Notes: generated by a model not told the origin, from the sequence alone. DNA of 64,000 nt from Evansella sp041820985 (GCF_041820985.1 NZ_JBGUAU010000004.1:1-64000); one strand, 5' to 3'. Positions 44,292-53,542 are shown, counted from the stretch's first letter. Translations and numbers: made by a program.

Positions 44292-45122
44292 ATGCCTATT
44301 AAAAAGTATAAACCGACCACTAACGGACGTCGTGGAATGTCTGTATTAGACTTTCAAGAAATCACTACGGATAAGCCGGAAAAATCTTTACTTGAACCAG
44401 TAAAGAGAAAAGGTGGAAGAAATAATCAAGGAAGATTGACTGTTCGTCATCAAGGTGGTGGACACAAACGTCAATATCGCGTAATAGATTTCAAACGTGA
44501 CAAAGATGGAATTCCAGGACGCGTTGCTACGATCGAATACGATCCAAACCGTACTGCGAATATCGCTTTGATTAACTATGTTGATGGTGAGAAACGTTAC
44601 ATTCTAGCTCCTAAAAACTTAAAAGTTGGTATGGAGATTATGTCTGGTAAAGATGCCGACATTAAAGTAGGTAACGCACTTCAATTAAAAGATATCCCAG
44701 TAGGTACTGTTATTCATAACATTGAGTTACGTCCTGGGAAAGGTGGACAGCTTGTACGTTCAGCTGGTGCTGAAGCGCAACTTCTTGGTAAAGAAGGAGA
44801 TTACGTACTAGTTCGTTTACGTTCTGGTGAAACTCGTTTAATTCTAGCAACTTGTCGTGCATCAATCGGTCAAGTTGGAAATGTAGAACATGAACTTGTT
44901 AACATCGGGAAAGCTGGTCGTTCTCGTTGGATGGGTAAGCGCCCTACAGTTCGTGGTTCTGTTATGAACCCTGTTGATCACCCACACGGTGGTGGTGAAG
45001 GTCGCGCTCCAATCGGACGTAAATCACCAATGTCACCTTGGGGTAAACCAACTCTTGGATTTAAAACTCGTAAGAAAAACAAAGACACGGATAAATATAT
45101 TGTGCGTCGTCGTAAAAAATAA
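44292..45122 (+). CDS. rplB: Ribosomal protein L2
   Basis: L2 is needed for subunit joining and peptidyl transfer. The 276-residue protein has RHQGGGHKRQYR and the C-terminal MNPVDHPHGGGEGRAPIG with the conserved His. It starts after AAAGGAGG; a strong hairpin follows before rpsS. Confidence 0.98.
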   Translation: MPIKKYKPTTNGRRGMSVLDFQEITTDKPEKSLLEPVKRKGGRNNQGRLTVRHQGGGHKRQYRVIDFKRDKDGIPGRVATIEYDPNRTANIALINYVDGEKRYILAPKNLKVGMEIMSGKDADIKVGNALQLKDIPVGTVIHNIELRPGKGGQLVRSAGAEAQLLGKEGDYVLVRLRSGETRLILATCRASIGQVGNVEHELVNIGKAGRSRWMGKRPTVRGSVMNPVDHPHGGGEGRAPIGRKSPMSPWGKPTLGFKTRKKNKDTDKYIVRRRKK

Positions 45123-45125
45123 CGG

Positions 45126-45167
45126 GATTGCTCTACGGTTCTCGTTTGGAAGAACCGTAGCTCAATC
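45126..45167 (+). other. Strong hairpin between rplB and rpsS
   Basis: CTACGGTTCT (45133-45142) pairs with AGAACCGTAG (45151-45160), and GATTG (45126-45130) with CAATC (45163-45167), separated by a 2x2 internal loop. It ends just before the rpsS binding site AAGGGAGG. No T-run follows, so it is not a terminator; it may mark mRNA processing or translational control. Confidence 0.6.
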
Positions 45168-45185
45168 GCGAAGGGAGGTACAATC

Positions 45186-45458
45186 ATGGGTCGTAGTCTA
45201 AAAAAAGGACCTTTCGTCGATGATCATTTAATGAAAAAAGTTGAAGCGATGGGTGATGACAAGAGAGTAATTAAAACTTGGTCTCGTCGTTCAACAATTT
45301 TCCCGGAATTCATCGGACATACTATTGCGGTATACGATGGTCGTAAACACGTACCAGTTTACATTTCAGAAGATATGGTTGGACATAAACTCGGTGAGTT
45401 CGCACCAACTAGAACGTATAAAGGCCATGCTGCCGACGACAAGAAAACTCGACGTTAA
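45186..45458 (+). CDS. rpsS: Ribosomal protein S19
   Basis: S19 forms part of the 30S head with S13. The 90 residues contain RSLKKGPFVDDHL and KTWSRRSTIFPEFIGHTI. It starts behind AAGGGAGG, just after the hairpin in the rplB gap. Confidence 0.98.
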   Translation: MGRSLKKGPFVDDHLMKKVEAMGDDKRVIKTWSRRSTIFPEFIGHTIAVYDGRKHVPVYISEDMVGHKLGEFAPTRTYKGHAADDKKTRR

Positions 45459-45479
45459 TAAAGAGGGGAGGTACTTACC

Positions 45480-45821
45480 ATGGAAGCAAAAGCAGTTGTA
45501 AAACAAGTGCGTATTGCTCCTCGTAAAGTTCGCCTAGTGGTTGACTTAATTCGTGGAAAAAAAGTAGGAGAAGCTATCTCCATACTACGCCATACACCAA
45601 AAGCAGCATCTCCAGTAGTAGAAAAGTTGCTTAACTCAGCTATTGCGAACGCAGAGCACAACTATGAAATGGAAGCTGACAGCTTAGTAGTTAGTAAAGT
45701 ATTTGTAGATGAAGGTGTTACTTTAAAAAGATTTCGCCCGCGTGCAATGGGTCGTGCGAGCAGAATCAACAAAAGAACTAGTCATATAACTCTAGTTCTG
45801 ACAGAGAAGAAGGAGGGATAA
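45480..45821 (+). CDS. rplV: Ribosomal protein L22
   Basis: L22 has a beta-hairpin reaching into the exit tunnel (region RFRPRAMGRASRINKRTSHI). The 113 residues are complete. The rpsC start follows 2 nt after its stop. Confidence 0.98.
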   Translation: MEAKAVVKQVRIAPRKVRLVVDLIRGKKVGEAISILRHTPKAASPVVEKLLNSAIANAEHNYEMEADSLVVSKVFVDEGVTLKRFRPRAMGRASRINKRTSHITLVLTEKKEG

Positions 45822-45823
45822 GT

Positions 45824-46483
45824 GTGGGTCAAAAAGTAAATCCAATCGGACTACGTGTCGGTATCATTAAAGACTGGGAGTCTAAATGGTATTCTGACAA
45901 AGACTATGCGGACCTACTTCACGAAGATATTAAAATTCGTGAATACCTGGAAAAGCGTCTTAAAGAAGCTTCATTATCCACTGTTGAAATTGAGCGTGCT
46001 GCTAATCGCGTGAACGTTACAATTTTCACTGCTAAACCAGGAATGGTTATCGGTAAAGGTGGTTCTGAAGTAGAAGCATTAAGAAAAGCATTGAATCAAT
46101 TAACAGGCAAGCGTGTGCACATTAATATCAATGAAGTGAAAAATCCAGACATGGATGCTCGCTTAGTTGCTGATAATATCGCTCGTCAATTAGAAAACCG
46201 CATTTCATTCCGCCGTGCGATGAAGCAAGTTATTCAACGTACAATGCGTTCAGGAGCTAAAGGTATCAAAACTCAAGTTTCTGGTCGATTAGGTGGAGCA
46301 GACATTGCTCGTTCTGAATCATACAGTGAAGGTACGGTTCCATTACACACATTAAGAGCTGACATAGATTATGGTACAGCAGAAGCTGATACTACTTATG
46401 GTAAGCTTGGTGTGAAAGTATGGATTTACCGTGGTGAAATCCTTCCAACGAAAGGAACGAAACAAGAGGAAGGAGGAAAATAA
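45824..46483 (+). CDS. rpsC: Ribosomal protein S3
   Basis: S3 lines the mRNA entry tunnel and has helicase-related activity. The KH domain motif VIGKGGSEVEALR is present; 219 residues. GTG start behind AAGGAGGG at the end of rplV. Confidence 0.98.
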   Translation: MGQKVNPIGLRVGIIKDWESKWYSDKDYADLLHEDIKIREYLEKRLKEASLSTVEIERAANRVNVTIFTAKPGMVIGKGGSEVEALRKALNQLTGKRVHININEVKNPDMDARLVADNIARQLENRISFRRAMKQVIQRTMRSGAKGIKTQVSGRLGGADIARSESYSEGTVPLHTLRADIDYGTAEADTTYGKLGVKVWIYRGEILPTKGTKQEEGGK

Positions 46484-46485
46484 TC

Positions 46486-46920
46486 ATGCTAATGCCTAAA
46501 CGTGTGAAATTCCGCCGTGAACACCGTGGAAAAATGAGAGGCCGTGCTAAAGGTGGTACTGAAGTCACTTTCGGTGAATACGGATTACAAGCGCTTGAAG
46601 CATCTTGGATTACTAACCGTCAAATTGAGTCAGCGCGTATTGCTATGACACGTTATATGAAACGTGGAGGTAAAGTATGGATTAAAATTTTCCCAGATAA
46701 GCCGTATACGGCAAAACCTTTAGAAGTACGAATGGGTTCCGGTAAAGGGGCACCTGAAGGTTGGGTAGCAGTAGTAAAACCAGGGAAAATTATGTTTGAA
46801 ATTGCCGGAGTTTCTGATGAAGTGGCACGTGAAGCTTTACGTCTTGCTTCTCATAAATTACCGATTAAATGTAAAGTTGTAAAACGTGAAGAAGTGGGTG
46901 GTGACGCAAATGAAAGCTAA
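46486..46920 (+). CDS. rplP: Ribosomal protein L16
   Basis: L16 helps shape the A-site tRNA elbow region. The 144 residues contain KRVKFRREHRGKMRGRAKGG and MGSGKGAPEGWVAVVKPG. It overlaps rpmC by 11 nt. Confidence 0.98.
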   Translation: MLMPKRVKFRREHRGKMRGRAKGGTEVTFGEYGLQALEASWITNRQIESARIAMTRYMKRGGKVWIKIFPDKPYTAKPLEVRMGSGKGAPEGWVAVVKPGKIMFEIAGVSDEVAREALRLASHKLPIKCKVVKREEVGGDANES

Positions 46921-47113
46921 TGAGATTCGCAACCTTACCACTGCCGAGATTGAACAAAAATCTAAGTCTTTAAAAGAAGAGCTATTTAACCTTCGCTTTC
47001 AACTTGCGACTGGACAGTTAGATAATCCAGCCCGTATTCGCGAAGTGAAAAAAGCTATTGCTCGTGCAAAAACGGTATTGCGTGAAAGAGAACTAGGAAT
47101 AGTTGGTGAATAA
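46910..47113 (+). CDS. rpmC: Ribosomal protein L29
   Basis: A 67-residue helical-hairpin protein near the tunnel exit, with LKEELFNLRFQLATGQL typical of the family. ATG 46910 is inside the end of rplP and has AAGTGGGTGGTG upstream; the longer frame from 46886 is L16 coding sequence in another frame. Confidence 0.96.
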   Translation: MKANEIRNLTTAEIEQKSKSLKEELFNLRFQLATGQLDNPARIREVKKAIARAKTVLRERELGIVGE

Positions 47114-47134
47114 TCCTGGGAGGAGGCCTGCACA

Positions 47135-47398
47135 GTGACAGATCGTAATAATCGCAAGAGTTACACTGGACGTGTTGTATCAGATAAAATGGATAAAACA
47201 ATCACAGTTCTTGTAGAAACGTATAAAACACATCCGCTTTATGGAAAGCGTGTTAAGTACTCTAAAAAGCTAAAAGCTCATGACGAGAATAACACTGCTA
47301 AGGTAAACGACGTAGTTCGAATCATGGAAACTCGTCCATTATCTAAGGATAAGCGTTTCCGTCTTTTGGAAGTTGTTGAAACAGCGGTAGTAATTTAA
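47135..47398 (+). CDS. rpsQ: Ribosomal protein S17
   Basis: S17 is a primary 16S rRNA binder of the OB fold. The 87 residues contain GRVVSDKMDKTITVLVE and HPLYGKRVKYSKK. GTG start about nine bases after GGGAGGAGG. Confidence 0.97.
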   Translation: MTDRNNRKSYTGRVVSDKMDKTITVLVETYKTHPLYGKRVKYSKKLKAHDENNTAKVNDVVRIMETRPLSKDKRFRLLEVVETAVVI

Positions 47399-47436
47399 TA
47401 GAAAGTTTGCTTACCTGAAGGGAGGTAAAGAGATCT

Positions 47437-47805
47437 ATGATCCAACAAGAAAGTCGTTTAAAAGTAGCTGATAATTCAGGAGCACGTGAAGTACTTTGTA
47501 TTAAAGTGCTTGGTGGAACAGGTCGTAAAACTGCGAACATTGGAGACATTATTGTCTGTTCTGTAAAGCAAGCAACACCTGGGGGCGTTGTCAAGAAAGG
47601 TGACGTTGTTCGTGCGGTAATCGTTCGTACGAAAAGTGGTGTTCGCCGTCCTGATGGTTCTTACATTAAGTTTGATGAAAATGCAGCAGTAATCGTACGT
47701 GATGATAAGAGCCCGCGTGGAACACGTATCTTCGGACCGGTTGCACGAGAACTACGTGATAATCAATTTATGAAGATCGTTTCTTTAGCTCCTGAAGTAC
47801 TTTAA
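47437..47805 (+). CDS. rplN: Ribosomal protein L14
   Basis: L14 contributes to the intersubunit bridge and is the binding site of RsfS. The 122 residues start MIQQESRLKVADNSGAREV and contain GVVKKGDVVRAVIVRTK. Start behind GGGAGG. Confidence 0.98.
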   Translation: MIQQESRLKVADNSGAREVLCIKVLGGTGRKTANIGDIIVCSVKQATPGGVVKKGDVVRAVIVRTKSGVRRPDGSYIKFDENAAVIVRDDKSPRGTRIFGPVARELRDNQFMKIVSLAPEVL

Positions 47806-47846
47806 TAATATATGAACGGAAATTTAGGTGTTAAGGAGGTGCCCTC

Positions 47847-48173
47847 ATGTCACAAACAAAATTACATGTAAAAAAAGGGGATACGGTTAAAGTCATCTCT
47901 GGAAAAGATAAAGGAAAAGAAGGAAAAATCCTAGAAGCTTATCCAAGCCAATCCCGAGTGCTAGTAGAAGGTGTGAACCTTATTCATAAGCATGCAAAAC
48001 CATCGCAAGCTAATCCACAAGGTGGAATTGTAAATCAAGAAGCGCCAATTCATGTTTCTAACGTGATGCCGATTGATCCGAAAACGAGTGAACCAACTCG
48101 TATTGGGTATAAAGTGGAGAACGGTAAGAAAGTAAGAATAGCGAAAAAATCTGGCGAAGTATTAGATAAGTAG
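47847..48173 (+). CDS. rplX: Ribosomal protein L24
   Basis: L24 starts 50S assembly. The KOW motif KVISGKDKGKEG and NPQGGIVNQEAPIHVSNVM are present. The protein is 108 residues, about five longer at the N terminus than the B. subtilis protein; the ATG is fixed by AAGGAGGTG, so the extension looks real. Confidence 0.96.
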   Translation: MSQTKLHVKKGDTVKVISGKDKGKEGKILEAYPSQSRVLVEGVNLIHKHAKPSQANPQGGIVNQEAPIHVSNVMPIDPKTSEPTRIGYKVENGKKVRIAKKSGEVLDK

Positions 48174-48202
48174 TAGTCAGTGGGTGAAAGGAGGTTTACT
48201 CA

Positions 48203-48742
48203 ATGAATCGTCTGCAAGAAAGATATAGAAATGAGATCGTTCCTGCTATGACAGGGAAATTTAACTATTCTTCCATTATGGAAGTACCAAAAGTTGAAAA
48301 GATCGTTATTAATATGGGTGTTGGTGAAGCTGTACAAAACTCTAAAGTTTTAGATAAAGCAGTTGAAGAGCTTACAGTTATCTCAGGTCAAAAGCCTTTA
48401 ATTACGAAAGCTAAAAAATCAATCGCAGGTTTCAAACTACGTGAAGGTATGCCAATCGGTGCGAAAGTTACTTTACGTGGTGAGCGTATGTTCGATTTTC
48501 TTGATAAATTAGTTTCTGTTTCATTACCACGTGTTCGTGACTTCCGTGGTGTTTCTAAAAAAGCATTTGACGGACGTGGAAACTATACATTGGGAGTTAA
48601 AGAACAATTAATTTTCCCAGAAATTGAGTACGACAAAGTTGATAAAGTTCGCGGTATGGATATCGTTATCGTAACGACAGCAAATACGGACGAAGAAGCA
48701 CGTGAACTTCTCACTCAAATGGGCATGCCGTTCCAAAAATAA
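48203..48742 (+). CDS. rplE: Ribosomal protein L5
   Basis: L5 binds 5S rRNA and the P-site tRNA loop. The 179 residues contain KIVINMGVGEA, GAKVTLRGERM and RGVSKKAFDGRGNYTLG. Start behind AAAGGAGG. Confidence 0.98.
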   Translation: MNRLQERYRNEIVPAMTGKFNYSSIMEVPKVEKIVINMGVGEAVQNSKVLDKAVEELTVISGQKPLITKAKKSIAGFKLREGMPIGAKVTLRGERMFDFLDKLVSVSLPRVRDFRGVSKKAFDGRGNYTLGVKEQLIFPEIEYDKVDKVRGMDIVIVTTANTDEEARELLTQMGMPFQK

Positions 48743-48771
48743 CAACGTGCTAAAAGAGAGGAGTGAAGACC

Positions 48772-48957
48772 TTGGCTAAAAAATCAATGATCGCAAAATC
48801 AAAAAGGCCTAAAAAGTTCCAAGTGCAAGAATATACTCGATGCGAACGCTGCGGCCGACCGCACAGTGTAATCCGTAAGTTTAAGCTATGCCGAATCTGC
48901 TTCCGAGAACTTGCTTATAAAGGTCAAATTCCGGGCGTCAAAAAAGCTAGCTGGTAA
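48772..48957 (+). CDS. rpsN: Ribosomal protein S14, zinc-binding type
   Basis: This is the short type Z S14 (61 residues) with the zinc site CERC...CRIC. Many Bacilli carry a second, zinc-free S14 elsewhere. I chose TTG 48772, eight bases after GAGGAG, which gives the conserved start before KKSMIAK; GTG 48763 lies in the binding site. Confidence 0.96.
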   Translation: MAKKSMIAKSKRPKKFQVQEYTRCERCGRPHSVIRKFKLCRICFRELAYKGQIPGVKKASW

Positions 48958-48984
48958 TTCCGTTTAGGGAAGGAGGTAAATACG

Positions 48985-49383
48985 ATGGTCATGACAGATC
49001 CAATTGCTGATATGCTGACTCGTATTCGCAACGCGAATACTGTAAGACACAATAGCTTGGAGCTTCCAGCATCCAAGATCAAGCGTGAAGTAGCTGACAT
49101 TTTAAAACGCGAAGGATTCATTCGCGATTTCGAATATATTGAAGATAACAAACAAGGTATAATTCGTATTTTCCTTAAGTATGGTGCAAACAACGAGCGT
49201 GTTATCACTGGACTTAAGAGAATTAGTAAACCAGGACTACGTGTATATGCGAAAGCAGACCAAATGCCACGTGTACTTGGCGGTTTAGGAATTGCAATTG
49301 TTTCATCTTCGAATGGAATGATTACAGATAAAGAAGCTCGCCAACAACAAATTGGTGGAGAAGTTTTAGCTTACATTTGGTAA
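48985..49383 (+). CDS. rpsH: Ribosomal protein S8
   Basis: S8 is a core 16S rRNA binder and, in E. coli, the repressor of the spc operon. The 132 residues contain TDPIADMLTRIRNAN and KEARQQQIGGEVLAYIW. Start behind GGAGG. Confidence 0.98.
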   Translation: MVMTDPIADMLTRIRNANTVRHNSLELPASKIKREVADILKREGFIRDFEYIEDNKQGIIRIFLKYGANNERVITGLKRISKPGLRVYAKADQMPRVLGGLGIAIVSSSNGMITDKEARQQQIGGEVLAYIW

Positions 49384-49411
49384 TTTGATTGACAGAATGG
49401 AGGTGTAAGGT

Positions 49412-49948
49412 ATGTCTCGTGTTGGTTTAAAACCAGTTGAGATTCCTTCAGGTGTAGAAGTAAAACTTGATGGAAACAACATTACAGTAAAAGGACCAAA
49501 AGGCGAATTAACTCGTGTGCTTCATGTTGACATGATTGTTAAGCAAGAAGAAAACACAATCGTTGTTGAACGTCCTTCGGATCATAAAACTCATCGTGCA
49601 CTTCACGGTACAACTCGCAGTGTTATAAATAACATGGTTGAAGGTGTAACGAAAGGGTATGAAAGAACACTTGAATTAGTGGGTGTTGGTTATAGAGCGA
49701 CAAAAACAGGAAATAAGCTTGTATTAAACGTGGGTCTTTCCCATCAGGTGGAATTCACTCCTGAACAAGGTTTAGAAATCGATGTACCTGCTAATACAAA
49801 AATTATCGTTAAAGGTATAGACAAAGAACGTGTTGGAGCACTTGCTTCAAACATTCGCGCTGTAAGAAAACCTGAACCTTACAAAGGAAAAGGAATTCGC
49901 TATGAAGGCGAAAAAGTTCGACGTAAGGAAGGTAAAACAGGTAAATAG
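49412..49948 (+). CDS. rplF: Ribosomal protein L6
   Basis: L6 lies near the factor-binding site of the 50S. The 178 residues have the duplicated fold, with ITVKGPKGEL and EPYKGKGIRYEGEKVRRKEG at the C terminus. Start behind GGAGGTG. Confidence 0.98.
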   Translation: MSRVGLKPVEIPSGVEVKLDGNNITVKGPKGELTRVLHVDMIVKQEENTIVVERPSDHKTHRALHGTTRSVINNMVEGVTKGYERTLELVGVGYRATKTGNKLVLNVGLSHQVEFTPEQGLEIDVPANTKIIVKGIDKERVGALASNIRAVRKPEPYKGKGIRYEGEKVRRKEGKTGK

Positions 49949-49978
49949 TAAATAACGGAAAGAAAGGACTGACGTTCA

Positions 49979-50341
49979 ATGATCACGAAGACTAACAAGA
50001 ACGCGGTACGTAAGAAAAGACACGCACACGTTCGTCGCACGATCACTGGTACTGCTGAACGTCCTCGTTTAAATGTTTTCCGTTCTAATAAGCAAATTTA
50101 CGCACAATTAATTGATGACGTATCAGGCGTTACATTAGTAAGTGCGTCAAGCTTAGATAAAGAACTAAAACTTGAAAACGGCGGAAATAAAGAAGCAGCG
50201 CGCCAAGTAGGCGAACTTGTAGCTAAGCGTGCCCTTGAAAAAGGTCATGAAACAATCGTATTTGATCGTGGTGGATATTTATATCATGGTCGTATACAAG
50301 TGCTTGCAGATGCAGCCCGTGAAGCTGGTCTGAAGTTCTAA
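49979..50341 (+). CDS. rplR: Ribosomal protein L18
   Basis: L18 carries 5S rRNA into the 50S with L5. The 120 residues have the basic N terminus and RPRLNVFRSNKQIYAQLIDD, ending FDRGGYLYHGRIQVLADAAR plus a short tail. It starts behind AAAGGAC, a weaker site than its neighbours. Confidence 0.97.
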   Translation: MITKTNKNAVRKKRHAHVRRTITGTAERPRLNVFRSNKQIYAQLIDDVSGVTLVSASSLDKELKLENGGNKEAARQVGELVAKRALEKGHETIVFDRGGYLYHGRIQVLADAAREAGLKF

Positions 50342-50369
50342 TCAAGACTAGAAGGAGGGAAATAAACTC

Positions 50370-50867
50370 ATGCGTATCGATCCAAATAAATTGGAACTTG
50401 AAGAAAGAGTCGTTACTGTCAACCGTGTTGCAAAAGTGGTTAAAGGTGGACGTCGCTTCCGCTTTTCTGCACTAGTTGTAGTTGGAGATAAAAACGGACA
50501 CGTAGGTTTCGGTATGGGTAAAGCCCTAGAAGTACCTGAAGCAATCCGTAAAGCAATTGAAGATGCAAAGAAAAATTTAATTCACGTACCAATTCAAGGT
50601 ACAACGATTCCTCATACAATTACAGGACGATTTGGAGCAGGAAGTGTTTTCTTAAAACCTGCATCTGAAGGTACTGGAGTTATCGCTGGTGGACCTGTTC
50701 GTGCAGTATTGGAGTTAGCTGGTGTTGGTGATATTCTTTCAAAATCACTAGGATCAAATAATCCAATCAACATGGTACGTGCAACAATTCAAGGACTTGA
50801 TTCAGTAAAGAGTCCAGAAGATGTAGCGAAACTACGTGGAAAATCAGTAGAAGAGCTATTAGGTTAA
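50370..50867 (+). CDS. rpsE: Ribosomal protein S5
   Basis: S5 helps keep decoding accurate at the mRNA entry side. The 165 residues contain KVVKGGRRFRFSALVVVGD and the loop GFGMGKALEVPEAIRKA. Start behind AAGGAGGG. Confidence 0.98.
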   Translation: MRIDPNKLELEERVVTVNRVAKVVKGGRRFRFSALVVVGDKNGHVGFGMGKALEVPEAIRKAIEDAKKNLIHVPIQGTTIPHTITGRFGAGSVFLKPASEGTGVIAGGPVRAVLELAGVGDILSKSLGSNNPINMVRATIQGLDSVKSPEDVAKLRGKSVEELLG

Positions 50868-50880
50868 GGAGGGAATTGAC

Positions 50881-51069
50881 ATGGCAAAGAAATTAGAGAT
50901 CACCCTCAAACGTAGCTTGATCGGACGCCCAGAAGATCAGCGCGTCACTGTGAAGACTCTTGGTCTTCGTAAAGTGAATCACACTGTCGTTCAAGAGGAC
51001 AATTCAGCAATTCGCGGAATGGTAACAAAAGTTTCTCATCTCGTCAGTGTCAAAGAAATCGAAGCGTAA
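50881..51069 (+). CDS. rpmD: Ribosomal protein L30
   Basis: A small 50S protein of 62 residues with the family motif KRSLIGRPEDQRVTVKTLGL. Start behind AAGGAGGG, 13 nt after rpsE. Confidence 0.97.
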   Translation: MAKKLEITLKRSLIGRPEDQRVTVKTLGLRKVNHTVVQEDNSAIRGMVTKVSHLVSVKEIEA

Positions 51070-51098
51070 TTGATATAAACAGTTGAGGAGGTGCCAAC

Positions 51099-51539
51099 AT
51101 GAAACTTCACGAATTGAAACCTACTGAAGGTTCCCGTAAAACACGTAATCGTGTAGGACGTGGTATCGGTTCTGGTAATGGTAAAACTGCAGGAAAAGGA
51201 CATAAGGGTCAAAATGCCCGTTCTGGTGGCGGTGTTCGTCCAGGATTTGAAGGTGGACAAATGCCTATCTTCCGTCGTTTACCAAAACGTGGATTTACAA
51301 ATCCAACTCGTAAAGAGTTTGCAATTGTAAATTTAGAAACGTTAAATCGTTTTGAAGATGGAGCAGAAGTTACTCCAGAACTTTTAATCGAATCTGGCGT
51401 TGTTAGCAACGAAAAAGATGGGATTAAAATTCTTGGTAACGGAGGATTAGAGCGTAAGTTAACAGTAAAAGCTCATAAATTCTCAGCTTCTGCAAAGGAA
51501 GCTATTGAGGCTGCTGGCGGAACGACTGAGGTGGTTTAA
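51099..51539 (+). CDS. rplO: Ribosomal protein L15
   Basis: L15 is a late assembly protein with a long N-terminal arm rich in Gly and basic residues (RVGRGIGSGNGKTAGKGHKG). 146 residues. Its stop overlaps the secY start by one base. Confidence 0.98.
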   Translation: MKLHELKPTEGSRKTRNRVGRGIGSGNGKTAGKGHKGQNARSGGGVRPGFEGGQMPIFRRLPKRGFTNPTRKEFAIVNLETLNRFEDGAEVTPELLIESGVVSNEKDGIKILGNGGLERKLTVKAHKFSASAKEAIEAAGGTTEVV

Positions 51540-52831
51540 TGTTTCAAACGATTTCCAATATCATGCGAATTGGTGACTTAAGGAATAAAATCCTTTTTAC
51601 TTTAGCGATACTGATCGTCTTTCGCATTGGCGCTCATATACCTGCACCAGGTGTAGATGCCGATAGGTTGGATTTTGCAGGAGAAATGAATGCTTTTGGG
51701 TTTATTAATACCTTTGGTGGCGGTGCTTTAGAAAACTTTTCGATATTTGCAACAGGTATCATGCCATATATCACAGCATCCATTATCGTACAACTTCTAA
51801 GATTAGATGTAGTACCTAAGTTTGCAGAGTGGTCAAAACAAGGAGAAGCAGGACGTAGAAAGCTAGCTCAAGTTACAAGGTATGGTACAATTGGAATTGC
51901 ATTTTTCCAAGCTTTAGGGATGTCTATTGGATTTAATAATCTATTCCCTATGCTTGTACCGAATCCTACCGTTACAACATATTTAATGATTGCATTAACG
52001 TTAACAGCAGGTACAGCGTTTTTGATGTGGTTAGGGGAGCAAATAACTGCAAAAGGTGTAGGTAATGGAATCTCCATTATTATCTTTGGTGGTATTGCTG
52101 CAGGTATTCCTAATGCAGTAAATCAAATTTCTGCTACTCATATCCAAGATGCTGGGGATCAATTGTTTTTAAACATTGTGATTATCCTTATACTATTGTT
52201 AGCTGTGTTAGCAATTATTGTTGGAGTAGTATTCGTTCAGCAGGCTTTAAGGAAAATTCCTGTTCAATATGCAAAACGATTAGTTGCTGGGAAGCCGCAA
52301 GGAGGTCAATCTACCCACTTGCCTTTAAAAGTTAATGCAGCCGGGGTAATTCCTGTTATTTTCGCTATGGCACTCTTTATCTTTCCGCCTACTGTGGCAG
52401 GATTTATAGGAGATGGTAATACGATTGCAACATGGATTACACAAAACTTTGATTATACAAGACCTTTTGGTCTCGTTGTATTTGCAACACTAATCATCGG
52501 TTTTACGTATTTCTATACGTTTGTACAAGTGAATCCAGAACAAATGGCTGATAACCTTAAAAAACAAGGTGGCTATATACCTGGTATTCGCCCCGGTCAT
52601 ACGACGCAAGTATATATCACTCGAATCCTTTATCGTTTGACATTCGTCGGAGCACTATTCCTAGCAACTATATCAACAATTCCGGTATTTTTCACTGAAC
52701 TTGCAGGATTACCACCAGCAGTTCAAATTGGGGGTACAGGGTTACTGATTGTTGTTGGGGTAGCGTTAGATACGATGAAACAAATTGAAAGCCAATTAAT
52801 TCAACGATCCTATAAAGGATTTATTAAGTAA
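51539..52831 (+). CDS. secY: Preprotein translocase subunit SecY
   Basis: SecY is the channel of the general secretion pathway. The 430-residue protein has ten predicted membrane spans; the plug region is near the first periplasmic loop and the conserved QGGYIPGIRPG lies in a cytoplasmic loop (about residue 341). Overlap with rplO (TAATG) couples translation. It acts with SecE encoded at 18454. Confidence 0.98.
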   Translation: MFQTISNIMRIGDLRNKILFTLAILIVFRIGAHIPAPGVDADRLDFAGEMNAFGFINTFGGGALENFSIFATGIMPYITASIIVQLLRLDVVPKFAEWSKQGEAGRRKLAQVTRYGTIGIAFFQALGMSIGFNNLFPMLVPNPTVTTYLMIALTLTAGTAFLMWLGEQITAKGVGNGISIIIFGGIAAGIPNAVNQISATHIQDAGDQLFLNIVIILILLLAVLAIIVGVVFVQQALRKIPVQYAKRLVAGKPQGGQSTHLPLKVNAAGVIPVIFAMALFIFPPTVAGFIGDGNTIATWITQNFDYTRPFGLVVFATLIIGFTYFYTFVQVNPEQMADNLKKQGGYIPGIRPGHTTQVYITRILYRLTFVGALFLATISTIPVFFTELAGLPPAVQIGGTGLLIVVGVALDTMKQIESQLIQRSYKGFIK

Positions 52832-52888
52832 GTAAGAGGGAGTGTGACTCCCTTGCTTTCAATGTATAAAAACGGTGGAGGGGTAGAA

Positions 52889-53542
52889 ATGAATCTAATT
52901 TTAATGGGTCTTCCAGGTGCTGGAAAAGGAACTCAAGCAGATAAAATTGTTGATAAATACAAAATTCCTCATATTTCCACTGGTGATATGTTCCGAGCTG
53001 CTATAAAAAATGGAACAGAACTAGGTTTAAAGGCAAAGGCTTTTATGGATGAGGGGAGCCTTGTACCAGATGAGGTTACGATCGGAATAGTCCGTGAACG
53101 ATTAAGTAAAGAGGATTGTAACAATGGCTTTTTACTTGATGGTTTTCCAAGAACAGTTGCTCAAGCAACAGCATTGGATGAAATGTTAAATGGACTTGGT
53201 CGCCAAATTAATCACGTTTTATATATAAAAGTTCCTCAAGAGGATTTATTTAAAAGATTAACTGGTCGTTGGATCTGTCCAACATGTGGGTCATCCTACC
53301 ATGAAATCTATAATCCGCCAAAGGTTCAAGGGAAATGTGATAAAGATGGTAGTGAGTTAATCCAACGTGATGATGATAAACCTGAAACCGTTGGAAAACG
53401 ATTAGAAGTTAACTTAGAGCAAGTGAAACCATTGGTTAATTTCTATGAAAGTAAAGGTAACTTACGTAACTTAGATGGTAACAAGGAAATAAATGAAGTT
53501 TTCGAAGATATTGATGAAGTTCTAATTGGGAGCAATCAATGA
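52889..53542 (+). CDS. adk: Adenylate kinase
   Basis: Adk interconverts ATP, AMP and ADP. The P-loop GLPGAGKGTQ is at residue 7, and the LID domain has the zinc site CPTC...CDKD (Cys, Cys, Cys, Asp), as in Bacillus enzymes. I chose ATG 52889, behind GGAGGGG, giving 217 residues; the frame from 52844 adds non-conserved residues. Its stop overlaps map by 4 nt. Confidence 0.97.
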   Translation: MNLILMGLPGAGKGTQADKIVDKYKIPHISTGDMFRAAIKNGTELGLKAKAFMDEGSLVPDEVTIGIVRERLSKEDCNNGFLLDGFPRTVAQATALDEMLNGLGRQINHVLYIKVPQEDLFKRLTGRWICPTCGSSYHEIYNPPKVQGKCDKDGSELIQRDDDKPETVGKRLEVNLEQVKPLVNFYESKGNLRNLDGNKEINEVFEDIDEVLIGSNQ

